Positions 9,386 through 19,514 of a DNA stretch of 64,000 bases are shown in pieces (the stretch's first letter is position 1; each line of letters begins with the position of its first letter). The stretch covers positions 682,001-746,000 of the forward strand of contig OZ345373.1 in NCBI GenBank assembly GCA_977006965.1, written 5' to 3'. The position numbers were made by a program, and so were the translations under genes. This DNA comes from Phymatolithon calcareum (taxonomy: Eukaryota; Rhodophyta; Florideophyceae; Hapalidiales). The notes beneath the pieces were generated by a model. The model saw only the letters and a list, made by a program, of their open reading frames with translations, was not told the DNA's origin and ran no database searches.

Positions 9386-9779
9386 ATGGCGCGAGTGCTA
9401 AGACATGCAACTTAAAGTTGCTTGTCTTCGCTTCGATATTTGCACTCCGTCTGTACTGCTTCCGAGCCGGGCCTCTGGAATCCTCCATGAAATCGGTCTT
9501 GGCGGTGCTACCCCGTATCAGCTCCGCAACAATCGATACAGAATCGTAAAGCACGACACAATTGTCTTAAAAGCATACTGTATTGATTGGTGCGAAGTTA
9601 ATGCCCAGTGGCAGCGCCGAGACTGATTTCATGGCGGAGTACATCCTTCAGGGCAGAACATGGCGGTTTCGTAGTCCGCCCATGTTCTCCACGATTTTTA
9701 GTACTTTTCTTTCCGAGCGGGGCTTCTAGGGAGCTCCATGAAATCAAAAAAAACGCGATCACCTTCGCCGCTGACACCC

Positions 9780-9787
9780 TTTATAAG
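9780..9787 (+). promoter_or_regulatory. Candidate TATA box of the coiled-coil gene
   Basis: TTTATAAG lies 60 bp upstream of the ATG at 9847, followed by a C/T-rich stretch that would suit a transcription start. The assignment rests on motif and distance only. Confidence 0.45.
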
Positions 9788-9846
9788 CGGCCCCTCCCAT
9801 CCTAAACTCGTCTAAACACCTTACCGCCACACAGCTATCCAGAACA

Positions 9847-10311
9847 ATGCCAGGGCACAGCACATACCCCCAGCCAGGCGAGAAGGCTGCGAAAGGTCCA
9901 TGTGACGACCAGTCTGTGGAGTCTGCTAGCGAATTACGAACTGACACTGATACGGCTTGGTGCAATTTGCAAACGTTGGAATCTCGGTTGATCGAGAAAG
10001 AAGAAGAAATTGAACTCCTTCACTCCCATATTGCCGAGGTCGTAGCGGCCAACAATGAGCTTGAGAACAAGTTGGAGATTGCACTTTCGCATATTACTCG
10101 TTTGGAAGAACAAACCCGACGCCTCACAATTTCAGTATGTCGTGTGCAGCAGAAGATGGAGAAGAGGGACAAGGAACATAAAGAAAGGGTTAAGCGGTCG
10201 TTGTTGAGATGCAAAAGAGAGAAAGGGGCCGTGCTTCGAGGCATAGGAGTTATAGTTATTAGCGGTATCGGTTTGTTCTTGGCTAAGGAACTGTTTTCTT
10301 CTCAAGAGTAA
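9847..10311 (+). CDS. Small tail-anchored coiled-coil protein (154 aa)
   Basis: Residues 1-40 are polar. From about 38 to 125 runs a long heptad-like helix rich in Glu, Leu and Lys (LESRLIEKEEEIELLHSHIA; ELENKLEIALSHITRLEEQT), typical of a coiled coil. A basic stretch (KERVKRSLLRCKREKGAVLR) leads into a single C-terminal hydrophobic segment (GIGVIVISGIGLFLAKEL), so the protein is probably tail-anchored with the coiled coil in the cytosol. I know no named family. A TATA-like box lies 60 bp upstream and a broken inverted copy lies at 9145-9385. The partial duplicate shares the leader, so promoter DNA was copied too. Confidence 0.7.
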   Translation: MPGHSTYPQPGEKAAKGPCDDQSVESASELRTDTDTAWCNLQTLESRLIEKEEEIELLHSHIAEVVAANNELENKLEIALSHITRLEEQTRRLTISVCRVQQKMEKRDKEHKERVKRSLLRCKREKGAVLRGIGVIVISGIGLFLAKELFSSQE

Positions 10312-11284
10312 GAGTTGGTGGTGACCCCAGCGGGGGTGCAAGGGCTGCGTACGGGCTCACGGAAATTATCGGCTGTCAATATTCGATAATTCGAAGCAAA
10401 TAAAGCAAGAAGGAAATTGCTAATGCCGAAAAACCTCTCTTCTAATATACCGTAAGCTGCCAGAGTACAATCGCAGTCCTCGTGCTGTGGATCAGATGCA
10501 ATAAAAGTAGGCCGAAGAAGAACCACAACTATAACCGGTACTATATTCTCCATAGAGAAGCAACTCTCAGATCGAACCTGCATGGTTGCCTTCACACCAC
10601 TGATTGTCAGACTGCAGGTTTCAGGATGAATTAAGAATGTGGCTGTCTGGCGGTCGTATTCTTTACTCATCCTGAAACAGGCAGTCTTATTTATTTCATT
10701 CCGCTCTTCCCAGATTATGGTACCTTTAGCAGACGAAGCTCCAGCGCTGAATGCACGCGGTACTGTTGGAAAGCTTTCTTGTCCTTTTGCTGAGAGCTAG
10801 CACTACGCTACTTATGGCCTGTTCGTGTGCCAGGCGTCGTCAAGCGTGTGGGCACCAGTGTCGCCCTGCGGTGTCTCAAGGCGCACGGGGTGCTCTCGTG
10901 TGTGCACGTGTGGCGGTGGCGCACGTGTGCATGATGCGAAGCTTTCAGATACTTTTAAGTATCTGAAAGCTTCGCACCATGAGGCTCCACCGTCGTTACT
11001 TGTCCCTGAAAGGAATTTAAAAATTCCTTTACGGGACAAGTAACGACGGTGGAGCCTCCTAGTTTAGCTTGATTACCACCCACAACTCGCTATCGCGAGC
11101 ATGCTGATGGCAGGGAAAGAGCTCTGGTCTACTGAAGATATTGGCTTGACAAAGCCGTTTCCAGTCGGAAAGACAGTCTATGTGGCCTTCAAAAGCTTTC
11201 ATTCTGGTGTGCTGTATGTGAAATTTTACTGCACCCTGCTCTGCTGCTGAGATTTCTAGAACGCCTTAGAAAATTGACCGTGGT
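10312..11284. other. Spacer between convergent genes
   Basis: This stretch separates the 3' ends of the coiled-coil gene (plus) and the glycosyltransferase gene (minus). A frame of 122 codons on the minus strand (10302-10670) overlaps the end of the coiled-coil gene and resembles nothing; I do not call it. The notable content is the double hairpin at 10931-11058. Confidence 0.55.
10931..11058. repeat. Two adjacent long hairpins
   Basis: Hairpin one (10931-10980) has 24-bp arms with one mismatch and a 2-nt loop; its arm includes GCGAAGCTTTCAGATACTT. Hairpin two (10981-11058) has 38-bp arms with one 2-nt mismatch (TG against GT) and a 2-nt loop; its arm starts GAGGCTCCACCGTCGTTACT. They abut without a gap between two convergent genes. 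They could be a foldback element, a small-RNA precursor or a transcript-end structure; the sequence alone does not decide. Confidence 0.9.
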
Positions 11285-12928
11285 TCAGACAACTGTAGTC
11301 TCAGTATCTAGCCCAATTCCGCACTGCAGTCGAGCGTTACGAACAATAGCAGCAGCGAAGCGGTCAGACGAAGAGCTCAAACGCTGTATTTTCGCACAAG
11401 GACGAACAAAATCCAGCTCAGGTTTAAGCAAATGCAAGGTGTAGGAATGCGTATTATCAGATTGTCTGTACTGAGAGGCCGCTTTCCTGTAGCGCTTAAT
11501 CACTTTCTCCGCAAGAGTGAAGTTCGTTGAACCCCTAGGTGCCACAGTCGCAAGGCAGTTCACAAAAGTTCGGTGATCTGGATGAGCAATGTAGGAGTCG
11601 TACCGTACATCCGCATTATACAGCGCCAGGTTCTCGTATGTCTTCGGATAGAACCCGAATGGCATTACCTCCATCACCGTAGAATTTGACTTCAGAAAAA
11701 TCATGTTCGCGAGAGTAGGGCTTGATCCAGCAACCAGGATGTCGGCCTTCTGCATTGTGTCAATCTGGTACTTCAATCTTTTCGCATCCAATGTAACAGC
11801 ATTGACTTTCACGGACAGTCCTTTGAATCTTTGGGCACGCTTCTGGATGTCAAAACGTAGATTTCCAATGTTCGTGATGTAGCCCGCCAATCCTAGTTCC
11901 GCTGAATTCCGAGGTAGCTTCTTGCGGTTCACGAACATGACATTTACGTTGCAGAGGGCCCCATCCGCAGTCATGCGCTCCAGCGGCGTTTTGGGCATCT
12001 TGGTTATGTTATTCTTCGGAAATATACTAAGAGCACGTATAGTTTCTCGGTTGATCGAGAACTTTGTCCGCGGTGAACGAGTCAGTACTACAGATCGGAA
12101 ACACCGGATACTGTCAGCATCTTTCTCCGACTGAGTTTCTTGTGGAAGCCGAAGAATTTTGTGTGCGTAGTTGTGTGTCGGAATAATATTCATAAACTGC
12201 AAAATCCATGAAGTCTTTCTGGATTGTTTCTGAATGTCCGGATGGATGAAGACAGCAGGCCGAATTTTCTTTGCGAGCAGAGGAAAAGTTCCGCATTTGC
12301 GCCCGACTCGAGAATGACAAGACATGGCTAGCGTGCGCTCCCCCAAAAGTAGATCAAGCGCCACGAGTTGAGGAGAAAACTCAGTGACGAACTTGTGCAA
12401 GGCAACGGGCGCCGGATTGCTTCCGAACAAATCCAAGTTTCGAAGGCTTGGAGGGGCTTCAGTATCATCAAGTGAAAACTCTAGCTTGTGAACGCCGCAG
12501 TGAAAAGAGAGAGTCTCATCGTAGCGCCGCATCCATGCCGGTAGTACAACCGTACCGTCGTTACGGACACATCCATTCAAAACGCGGCATATCCGCGCCG
12601 GATGAAGCTCATGCCCGTATGTCACCAAACCGCCATAAAACGAAGTACGTCCCGCTCGAACGAAATATGGAGGGCTATTGTCGTCCCCTTCTTCATCACC
12701 CTCTTGCGATCCTTCCTTCTCACTGGAAGCATGAGAGCTTTTTGCAGCAACTTGGCGACCCAGAACGCTAGATATTTGGGTCCTTTTAGTACCCACTGCG
12801 CCAACAGGGTACGCAAACGCAATCGAAGTCGTGAGAATCAGAACGAAGAGATACAGAATAGCATGGAACGTGAGAGGCAATAATTTGCACCCTCCTGCAT
12901 CCCGCATACTCGTCTCCGCGGACCACAT
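11285..12928 (-). CDS. GT61-like glycosyltransferase, type II membrane protein (547 aa)
   Basis: After a short basic N terminus there is one hydrophobic signal-anchor (LTFHAILYLFVLILTTSIAF, residues about 19-38), then a Ser/Glu-rich stem and a large lumenal domain with N-glycosylation sequons. This is the layout of a Golgi or ER glycosyltransferase. The C-terminal half has the arrangement of the GT61/DUF563 family (EOGT, beta-1,2-xylosyltransferase): a segment reporting MQKADILVAGSSPTLANMIF, matching the family's 'advlIg.HGA.l.n.if' block, followed by STVMEVMPFGFYPKTYENLA, matching 'vvEi.P....y'. The usual His-Gly of that block is replaced by Ser-Ser here, so activity is not certain. Donor and acceptor cannot be told from sequence. 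The gene is intronless. Confidence 0.65.
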   Translation of the reverse strand: MWSAETSMRDAGGCKLLPLTFHAILYLFVLILTTSIAFAYPVGAVGTKRTQISSVLGRQVAAKSSHASSEKEGSQEGDEEGDDNSPPYFVRAGRTSFYGGLVTYGHELHPARICRVLNGCVRNDGTVVLPAWMRRYDETLSFHCGVHKLEFSLDDTEAPPSLRNLDLFGSNPAPVALHKFVTEFSPQLVALDLLLGERTLAMSCHSRVGRKCGTFPLLAKKIRPAVFIHPDIQKQSRKTSWILQFMNIIPTHNYAHKILRLPQETQSEKDADSIRCFRSVVLTRSPRTKFSINRETIRALSIFPKNNITKMPKTPLERMTADGALCNVNVMFVNRKKLPRNSAELGLAGYITNIGNLRFDIQKRAQRFKGLSVKVNAVTLDAKRLKYQIDTMQKADILVAGSSPTLANMIFLKSNSTVMEVMPFGFYPKTYENLALYNADVRYDSYIAHPDHRTFVNCLATVAPRGSTNFTLAEKVIKRYRKAASQYRQSDNTHSYTLHLLKPELDFVRPCAKIQRLSSSSDRFAAAIVRNARLQCGIGLDTETTVV

Positions 12929-13492
12929 CGTTCCCAGGATATTCGGTCATCCTTAGGGCTTCAAAATCGTATTGTCGAGCGCAATGGAAATCCCTGTCAT
13001 GATGCCGGGTGAGATGCAGCAAAGAGCAGAAAATGAAAAAATCATTTCGTGTAACAAAGGGGTGTCACAATCTCAACACAACGACGCATCGCTAAGGGAA
13101 AACATTCTTCGGTGACCAAAAATGAGCAACTGTGCAGTCCACTTTCCTCGAACGCGAAAATTTCAGGACATTTGCAGAGCAACTAAATGGTGAAGAGGCG
13201 CAATGGCATTGCAACCAGAAGCGGTATTGGTCAACAACATTGGCTTTGGACTTTTGGCCGACTCTTACTTAATTATATTCATGTCAGTCAATTACAAAAT
13301 GTAATTACATCATGACTTTTTTATCGTCGAACACGCGTCAATCGAGGCCACGTGTTGAGCACAACGAATGCTGTGATTGGCCAGCGGTTCTCGGCGTCGG
13401 AACCCCGTCATTGCACCGATTTGTCCAGGTGGAGTACCCGGCAGAGGTCCAGAAGTTTGCTTTGCCAAGTTTGACCCACATCTCTTTCCAAG
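12929..13492. other. Spacer between divergent GT61-like and RPL10 genes
   Basis: These 564 bp lie between two genes that are read away from each other, so both promoters must be here. I see no gene. An AT-rich segment at about 13268-13310 (TTAATTATATTCATG...TTACAAAATGTAATTACAT) is the most promoter-like part. Confidence 0.5.
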
Positions 13493-14230
13493 ATGGGACG
13501 CCGTAAGTATATGCAGTGCTGCGAGACCGATTTCTTGCGATGGCATCGTCGAACTAACGCGCGGAATTGACCTTACTAACTTGGGGAAATCGCTTCATAT
13601 CGGTTTTACTCAGGCCCTGCGCGTTGCTATCGGTATTGCAAGAACAAGCCGTACCCAAAATCGCGGTACTGCCGAGGTGTGCCGGACCCGAAAATCCGCA
13701 TCTTCGACCTCGGTCGTAAGAGGGCTGGTGTGGACGAGTTCCCGTTTGCTGCGCATCTTGTTTCCGATGAGAAGGAACAGCTTAGCTCCGAGGCTCTCGA
13801 AGCTGCTCGTGTCGCATGTAACAAATACATGACGAAGACTGCTGGGAAAGACGCTTTCCATCTTCGTGTGCGCGCTCATCCGTTCCATGTTTTGCGCATC
13901 AACAAAATGCTTTCCTGCGCCGGTGCTGATCGACTGCAGACCGGTATGCGTGGGGCTTTCGGAAAGCCGCTCGGTACAGTCGCGCGTGTCCGTATCGGAC
14001 AAACTCTGCTATCTATCCGCTCAAAGGAGTCCAACCAGGCTAACTGTCTTGAGGCGCTCAGACGTGCGAAATATAAGTTCCCTGGGCGGCAGAAGGTCTT
14101 CATTTCGAACAAATGGGGATTTACAAAATTCACGAAAGACGAATATGCAGAGCTCAAGGCGGCCGGTCGCATCATCCCTGATGGATGTTATTGCAAAATC
14201 TTAACCAACAAGGGCCCGCTCAACCTTTAA
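13493..14230 (+). CDS. RPL10: 60S ribosomal protein L10 (uL16), 208 aa, two exons
   Basis: Exon 1 is only 10 nt (13493-13502, coding Met-Gly-Arg and one base of the next Arg). It is followed by GTAAGT and a 111-bp intron (13503-13613) with a TACTAAC branch site at 13574-13580 and a TTTTACTCAG acceptor. Exon 2 (13614-14230) completes the Arg codon and continues [21 protein letters not shown]. Family signatures are [53 protein letters not shown] and a C-terminal [15 protein letters not shown]. uL16 is needed at the peptidyl-transferase arm and for late 60S maturation. The length (208) is close to the family's 214. Confidence 0.97.
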
Positions 14231-14530
14231 ACACGTGTTCACGATGGGTCCTGATCAGAGGACAAGCACTGCTTAGTGAAGTAGGAACATATTTAATCGG
14301 TTGTGTGTATGTTTGGTAAGTAAAAGAGTCTTTCTCTTAGCAATCTCGGGAAAGTCGACATGCATTAAATGTCTAATCCTTCAAGCCCAGATTCACATTC
14401 CCGGCGTAAGGATCCGTACGCCGGGGAATGTTTTCCAGTCTACAGTAAACGGAATTGGCGAATTCAAGGTCATCTCATTTACAGTTGCAGTATGATCTCA
14501 TTCAGAAATTCCAGTGTACAGTCTGCACCA
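14231..14530. other. Spacer between RPL10 and the cytidine deaminase gene
   Basis: These 300 bp hold the RPL10 3' end and the deaminase upstream region. An interrupted inverted repeat (CATTCCCGGCGTA against TACGCCGGGGAATG) lies at about 14395-14427. No gene is supported. Confidence 0.5.
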
Positions 14531-14561
14531 CGCGATCGCGGGAATGCATCGATGCATTCCC
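14531..14561. promoter_or_regulatory. Palindrome pair upstream of the deaminase gene
   Basis: A 10-bp perfect palindrome CGCGATCGCG (14531-14540) abuts a 22-bp perfect palindrome (14540-14561, starting GGGAATGCATCG), 48 bp before the chosen ATG. It could be a dimeric factor site; that is inference from symmetry and position. Confidence 0.4.
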
Positions 14562-14608
14562 AATGTCAATTTCCCATTTTCCTCCTGTGCCACAGCGATC
14601 TCTTAGCA

Positions 14609-15358
<750 letters not shown>

Positions 15359-15450
15359 TACGCGACATTCGGACAAAGAATCTATGTCCGTCTACGGCAG
15401 TCCGAACCAAAGACGAGAGGACTCCATGCGACTCTTTATGGATTCGCAAT

Positions 15451-18400
15451 GTGACGATGCCAGCTTTTCACAACTCAATAAATTTGGCACTTGGGAACAA
15501 GCAAGACGCCATTGATGCTTTAAGCGCTCTTCTTCCACAATCGCAGCAGAGCCTTCCCGCGCTTCCATTGCCGCCACCACAACCACCGCAAAGGAGTATT
15601 GGCATTCTGCTTGGGCGAGTACTTCCTCTGAGCGATGGCACACTGGTGATTTCTCATGGACGAAGAGATTATTGTCAAGTTGTATTCGCCCCGCCTTTAT
15701 CAGTTCGCTTTCGCGCGGCGCTCGTTTTTTGCTCCGATTTTCGCTGCGTGCATCCTCACAATTCGGGAACTGTCCTTGAGGTCCTCTCCGCCCATGTGAG
15801 AGTTCTGCTTGAATGTTCGTTTTATTCATGCCCCGCGGAGTTGAGAGCTTCGCCATTGGCCGACGTTGCTGTGCTGAGAAAACAGAGGGGCAAACGCAGA
15901 GATGTACAAGCTCGAGTCACAGCGAAAAGTCCCATAATGGGCACGGGGAAGAACGCTCGTTTTATATTGGAAATTTCAAGCATGGCAGCAACAACTGCAG
16001 ATGACGTCTTGGCGGTGTTCGTTGTTTTTGTCGGGACAGAGGCTCTCCAATGGTGGCCGTTCTTACATGCTGGGTCGACGCTTGCCTTTCTCGGTCTCAA
16101 GCGCGCAAAGTTGCCGGACTTTGGGGACAAACATGTCTTCAAAGTCTCTGATGCCTCTGTTAACATCTACGATCTTCAACCAACAATAGGAAACGAAAAG
16201 ACCGGTGATGACGGCAAAGCGGCGAGCTCGGCTGCTCTCGAAACCACACAAACCGCGAACACATCGTCCTTCCAACCGACCGCAAAGCGCATGCGGCGGT
16301 CGGCGACGATATTATCTAGTGGAAGACGAACTTCGAATACCGAGCCTGTGCCAAGGGCTAGTTTTACTTGGAGTCAACACTCTGTGACATATCAAGGCGT
16401 AATAACGGACCTGTTGAGTGACGGCCGACTCCGTCTGGACAATGCTGTGTACCTGCATTTGGGCGGAGACTACGGTTGGTGTGCAGGCGGTTCAAAAACT
16501 TTTGCATGCTTTCGTGTTGGCGCTCGCGTAGAAGCACTAAATGTGTTGATTGCGTTCCAGCGCGGAATACCGACGACTATTTTTCCAACGGCAAGAACTA
16601 ATATCAACATCGTCTATTTCGGTAGTGTACCAGAAAAAGGCATTATTCGAACAAGGGAATGGCACCGCAGCCCATGGGTTAGGTACTGGAATCATCTCGC
16701 CGCGCCCCATATCCTTTGGGCTCAGGAGCTGTACGACGCATTGCCGCGAAAGTTTCATGTCTGGCTTGAACCCACACAGTCGCAAACGCCTGGATTCAGC
16801 TGCGCAGATAGCCAGATTTCTTCTGATTTGGCACAGCGGCTCCTCGGTAGTAGGCAAGATCCCGGGCTTATTGAATTTCTAATGAACATGCTCGCAGGGA
16901 CAAGCAAGCTGTTCCAGCGCAATCAGGCTCCAACTCATTTGTATTCAGATTTTTTGCATGGGAATCATTCGTTGCAGAGTAAATGGGACAAAAACTTACC
17001 AAGCTTTCCGTACCCGGCGACAATTGCTGAATTTTCCTCTGCTGTCGATGTGAAATGGCTTGCGTCTCCTTGTGCAAAAGCAAGCCGGAATGCTGCGATT
17101 GGAAATGCGATCGAAGGCCGAATCCTTGTTGAAGTTTTTTCCGAACAGGATCTAGCAAAAGTGTTATGCAGTCCTCAATTGAGTGGACGTGGGGGCTCAG
17201 CCGCGGATGGGAAAAGGCAATGCGGACACGACATTGTCTTGATTGGGATGCTGGAAGGTTGTAGTGATGATGTTGGCACGGCAAAAATATCGGATGCTAC
17301 GGGGAGTATATACGTGGAGCTTGTGGGAAACTTGGACCCCTCTCTTCTTGGAGCGGTTGTTGTCGTTCAGTCGTTTCGAGTAGCGGTTGAATTTTTCCCA
17401 CATACTGCGGTACGAAATTCTACGTTTCTCTTTGACTGCTCGAAGATCAAGGTCCTAATCGACGGACCTTATGTGGACTTTGATAGTGGCAAGCGCAGTG
17501 ATGCGAAGATTGACACGCAGCATCCGGCCGCGCACTCTGGTTTTCCGAATCGAGATGCAAGTGTGCGTCTTCTTGTATCTCAAAACCAAAGCAACGAATC
17601 TGTTCCCAGCGCTTCTCAGGGGTGTGACATTGATGAATACCCTCTTGTTGCAATATTCGTGGAAAAGATATCATCTATATCCCGGCATTCTGATGGACAG
17701 CCGCGTTTCCGAGTTCACGGTCATCTCGTTGGCTTCTGTCAAAATAGAGGAAAATCTGTCTGGAAACTGCTGCGTGACAAGCAAGACGGGTTTTCAAGAT
17801 GCTGCTTAGTTCTGCACGGAGATGCTGCATCGAAAGTTCGGGCTTCTTTGAGAGAGGGACAATTGTACGCAATAGGGTGCAGTGACTTTGGCGGATGTAC
17901 GGATGTTCAAGCGTTATGTCAGAAGCGAGCTCAGCAAGCTTGCAAAGATGGACGACCTCTTCTGCTCTTTTCCGCCTCTGTTTTGAATGGACTGTGGGTT
18001 GCAGATCTGCGAAGAGGTGTTGACATGCAGTCTGAAAGCAACTGCGTTTCGGAAATCGAAAATGTCGCCAGCCATGAAGCGGATATTGCAGGGTTAGTGC
18101 AGCAATTCCAACTTTGGGCTTCACAGTCATTAATGGAGATGTTATCTCCAACGTGGAGGCCGTCAGCAGTGCTGAGCGACTTTTGTGCTGCTCGTAATGA
18201 CAGTGACGAATATCTGGTGTCCATATGCGGGGTTTTCCTTCGTGCGGATATGCTACGCCGACGAAGTGAAGTGAGAAGTCGGGGTAGAACTGAGGCAGGT
18301 ACAGATTTTCGTCTTGTTCTTCGCGAGAAGGAAGCCTCGGTGCTTGTGTTTCACGTATTGTTTTTGGCAGCTGAGTCGAAACCTCGAGGTCTTGTCCCCG

Positions 18401-19281
18401 GAAGTACAATTCAATTATTCAACGTTTCGCGTCGAACGGCAATAGGGAACCATAACGTCTTGTTCACTGCTTGTGACCTGACCAGGGTTGGAAGAGTTAC
18501 TGGCATCGAGCGCTCTAATTCGATGCCCTCGCTATGCTGTCATCGCCCTCTGTTGGGAGACCAAAATATTTTTGGAGTTTTTCCTCCTAGTTTTTTGTGG
18601 AGCTTTTGCCCCGGTGCGATTGTGGGCTACCAGTCGCGCACTTCCTCGACATGCGGAGTGCTTCGAGTGAACTTGATAGAGCTGAAAAGAATTGAATTCT
18701 TTGTACACTACCACACGACAGCATGTCTCAATTGTAAATCTGTTGATGGAGCAGATTGGTGCGCAGGTGCATATGCTGCGGCAACGATTGAAGACGGCAC
18801 GGCTCGTGGTGAAATTGAATGTAACAGTTTTCAGGCTGTAATGGAGCTTCTAGGAGCATCGGAGAATGAAAGCCTGGCAATTCGACGGGAACTTCCTCGT
18901 TGGCAACCTTCACGCAATGCTCTTACCAACTGGAAGAATCAGACGAATGCTTTGTACAGGTCGGAAAATGTGGCCGATATCGCTTTGAAGGAATTACTCG
19001 TCTCTTTTCCAAGGTCGGTTTACATGCTTGTGAAAAACCTGAAGTGTTTACAGGGAGGTTTGCCAAGCTCTGATTCTCCGATGATTGACGAAGCTGAAGT
19101 GCGGGGGCATAACGTGGGATTCGGACGGAAGCTATGGACGGCGGAATCATCAAGAATGCATCAGGTCAATCTGGAAGCGCTAGCGGTTTTCGAAGAAGAT
19201 TTCTGGTTGTCATCAAAGTTAGGCGTTCTGAATTCCAAACATATATCTGTCAAAGAACGTTACGATGGAACTTGTAAATGA
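15451..19281 (+). CDS. CTC1: CTC1-like telomere maintenance protein, CST complex large subunit (1276 aa)
   Basis: The length (1276 aa) and layout fit CTC1, the largest subunit of the CST complex, which binds telomeric single-stranded DNA with STN1 and TEN1 and controls C-strand fill-in by polymerase alpha-primase. The protein is a chain of beta-rich blocks consistent with OB folds. About residues 140-240 (VTAKSPI...FILEIS...VFVVFVGTEALQWWPFLHAG) and residues 300-400 (SVTYQGVITDLLSDGRLRLD) match the style of plant and animal CTC1 N-terminal blocks. Near residues 1090-1145 lies a zinc-ribbon-like CLNCK...WCAG stretch followed by ATIEDGTARGEIECNSF and VMELLGASENE, the pattern of the last CTC1 OB fold. 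The gene is intronless and begins 93 bp after the deaminase stop. A decayed partial copy lies at 26900-27569. The family call is by remembered pattern and could be wrong; another multi-OB protein is the alternative. Confidence 0.65.
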   Translation: MTMPAFHNSINLALGNKQDAIDALSALLPQSQQSLPALPLPPPQPPQRSIGILLGRVLPLSDGTLVISHGRRDYCQVVFAPPLSVRFRAALVFCSDFRCVHPHNSGTVLEVLSAHVRVLLECSFYSCPAELRASPLADVAVLRKQRGKRRDVQARVTAKSPIMGTGKNARFILEISSMAATTADDVLAVFVVFVGTEALQWWPFLHAGSTLAFLGLKRAKLPDFGDKHVFKVSDASVNIYDLQPTIGNEKTGDDGKAASSAALETTQTANTSSFQPTAKRMRRSATILSSGRRTSNTEPVPRASFTWSQHSVTYQGVITDLLSDGRLRLDNAVYLHLGGDYGWCAGGSKTFACFRVGARVEALNVLIAFQRGIPTTIFPTARTNINIVYFGSVPEKGIIRTREWHRSPWVRYWNHLAAPHILWAQELYDALPRKFHVWLEPTQSQTPGFSCADSQISSDLAQRLLGSRQDPGLIEFLMNMLAGTSKLFQRNQAPTHLYSDFLHGNHSLQSKWDKNLPSFPYPATIAEFSSAVDVKWLASPCAKASRNAAIGNAIEGRILVEVFSEQDLAKVLCSPQLSGRGGSAADGKRQCGHDIVLIGMLEGCSDDVGTAKISDATGSIYVELVGNLDPSLLGAVVVVQSFRVAVEFFPHTAVRNSTFLFDCSKIKVLIDGPYVDFDSGKRSDAKIDTQHPAAHSGFPNRDASVRLLVSQNQSNESVPSASQGCDIDEYPLVAIFVEKISSISRHSDGQPRFRVHGHLVGFCQNRGKSVWKLLRDKQDGFSRCCLVLHGDAASKVRASLREGQLYAIGCSDFGGCTDVQALCQKRAQQACKDGRPLLLFSASVLNGLWVADLRRGVDMQSESNCVSEIENVASHEADIAGLVQQFQLWASQSLMEMLSPTWRPSAVLSDFCAARNDSDEYLVSICGVFLRADMLRRRSEVRSRGRTEAGTDFRLVLREKEASVLVFHVLFLAAESKPRGLVPGSTIQLFNVSRRTAIGNHNVLFTACDLTRVGRVTGIERSNSMPSLCCHRPLLGDQNIFGVFPPSFLWSFCPGAIVGYQSRTSSTCGVLRVNLIELKRIEFFVHYHTTACLNCKSVDGADWCAGAYAAATIEDGTARGEIECNSFQAVMELLGASENESLAIRRELPRWQPSRNALTNWKNQTNALYRSENVADIALKELLVSFPRSVYMLVKNLKCLQGGLPSSDSPMIDEAEVRGHNVGFGRKLWTAESSRMHQVNLEALAVFEEDFWLSSKLGVLNSKHISVKERYDGTCK

Positions 19282-19514
19282 AATTTATGTCTCTTGCGTT
19301 TTTGTCTTGTTTGAAGAAAATATGTGTGTAAAATCGCAGCAAGATCTCTAGGCGAATAACAAGAAGTCCTGAGTGACATTCCTTTCGGATGTGACCAGGA
19401 ATAGCAAAAGCGCTGTAGTGGCCGCGCTTTTCCCTGTTTCAACTTCCAGTCTGCAAAACTTTGAGAAGTTGCCAGGCGACCCAATAGTTTAAAAAAATTG
19501 GTTCGCAGGCCACC

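Noticed and set aside
10302-10670. A 122-codon minus-strand frame beyond the coiled-coil gene
   Set aside because: It overlaps the 3' end of that gene and shows no recognisable segment; chance is likely in this stretch.
17675-18409. A 244-codon minus-strand frame inside the CTC1-like gene
   Set aside because: It is a shadow of the 1276-codon frame; no motif and improbable codon use.
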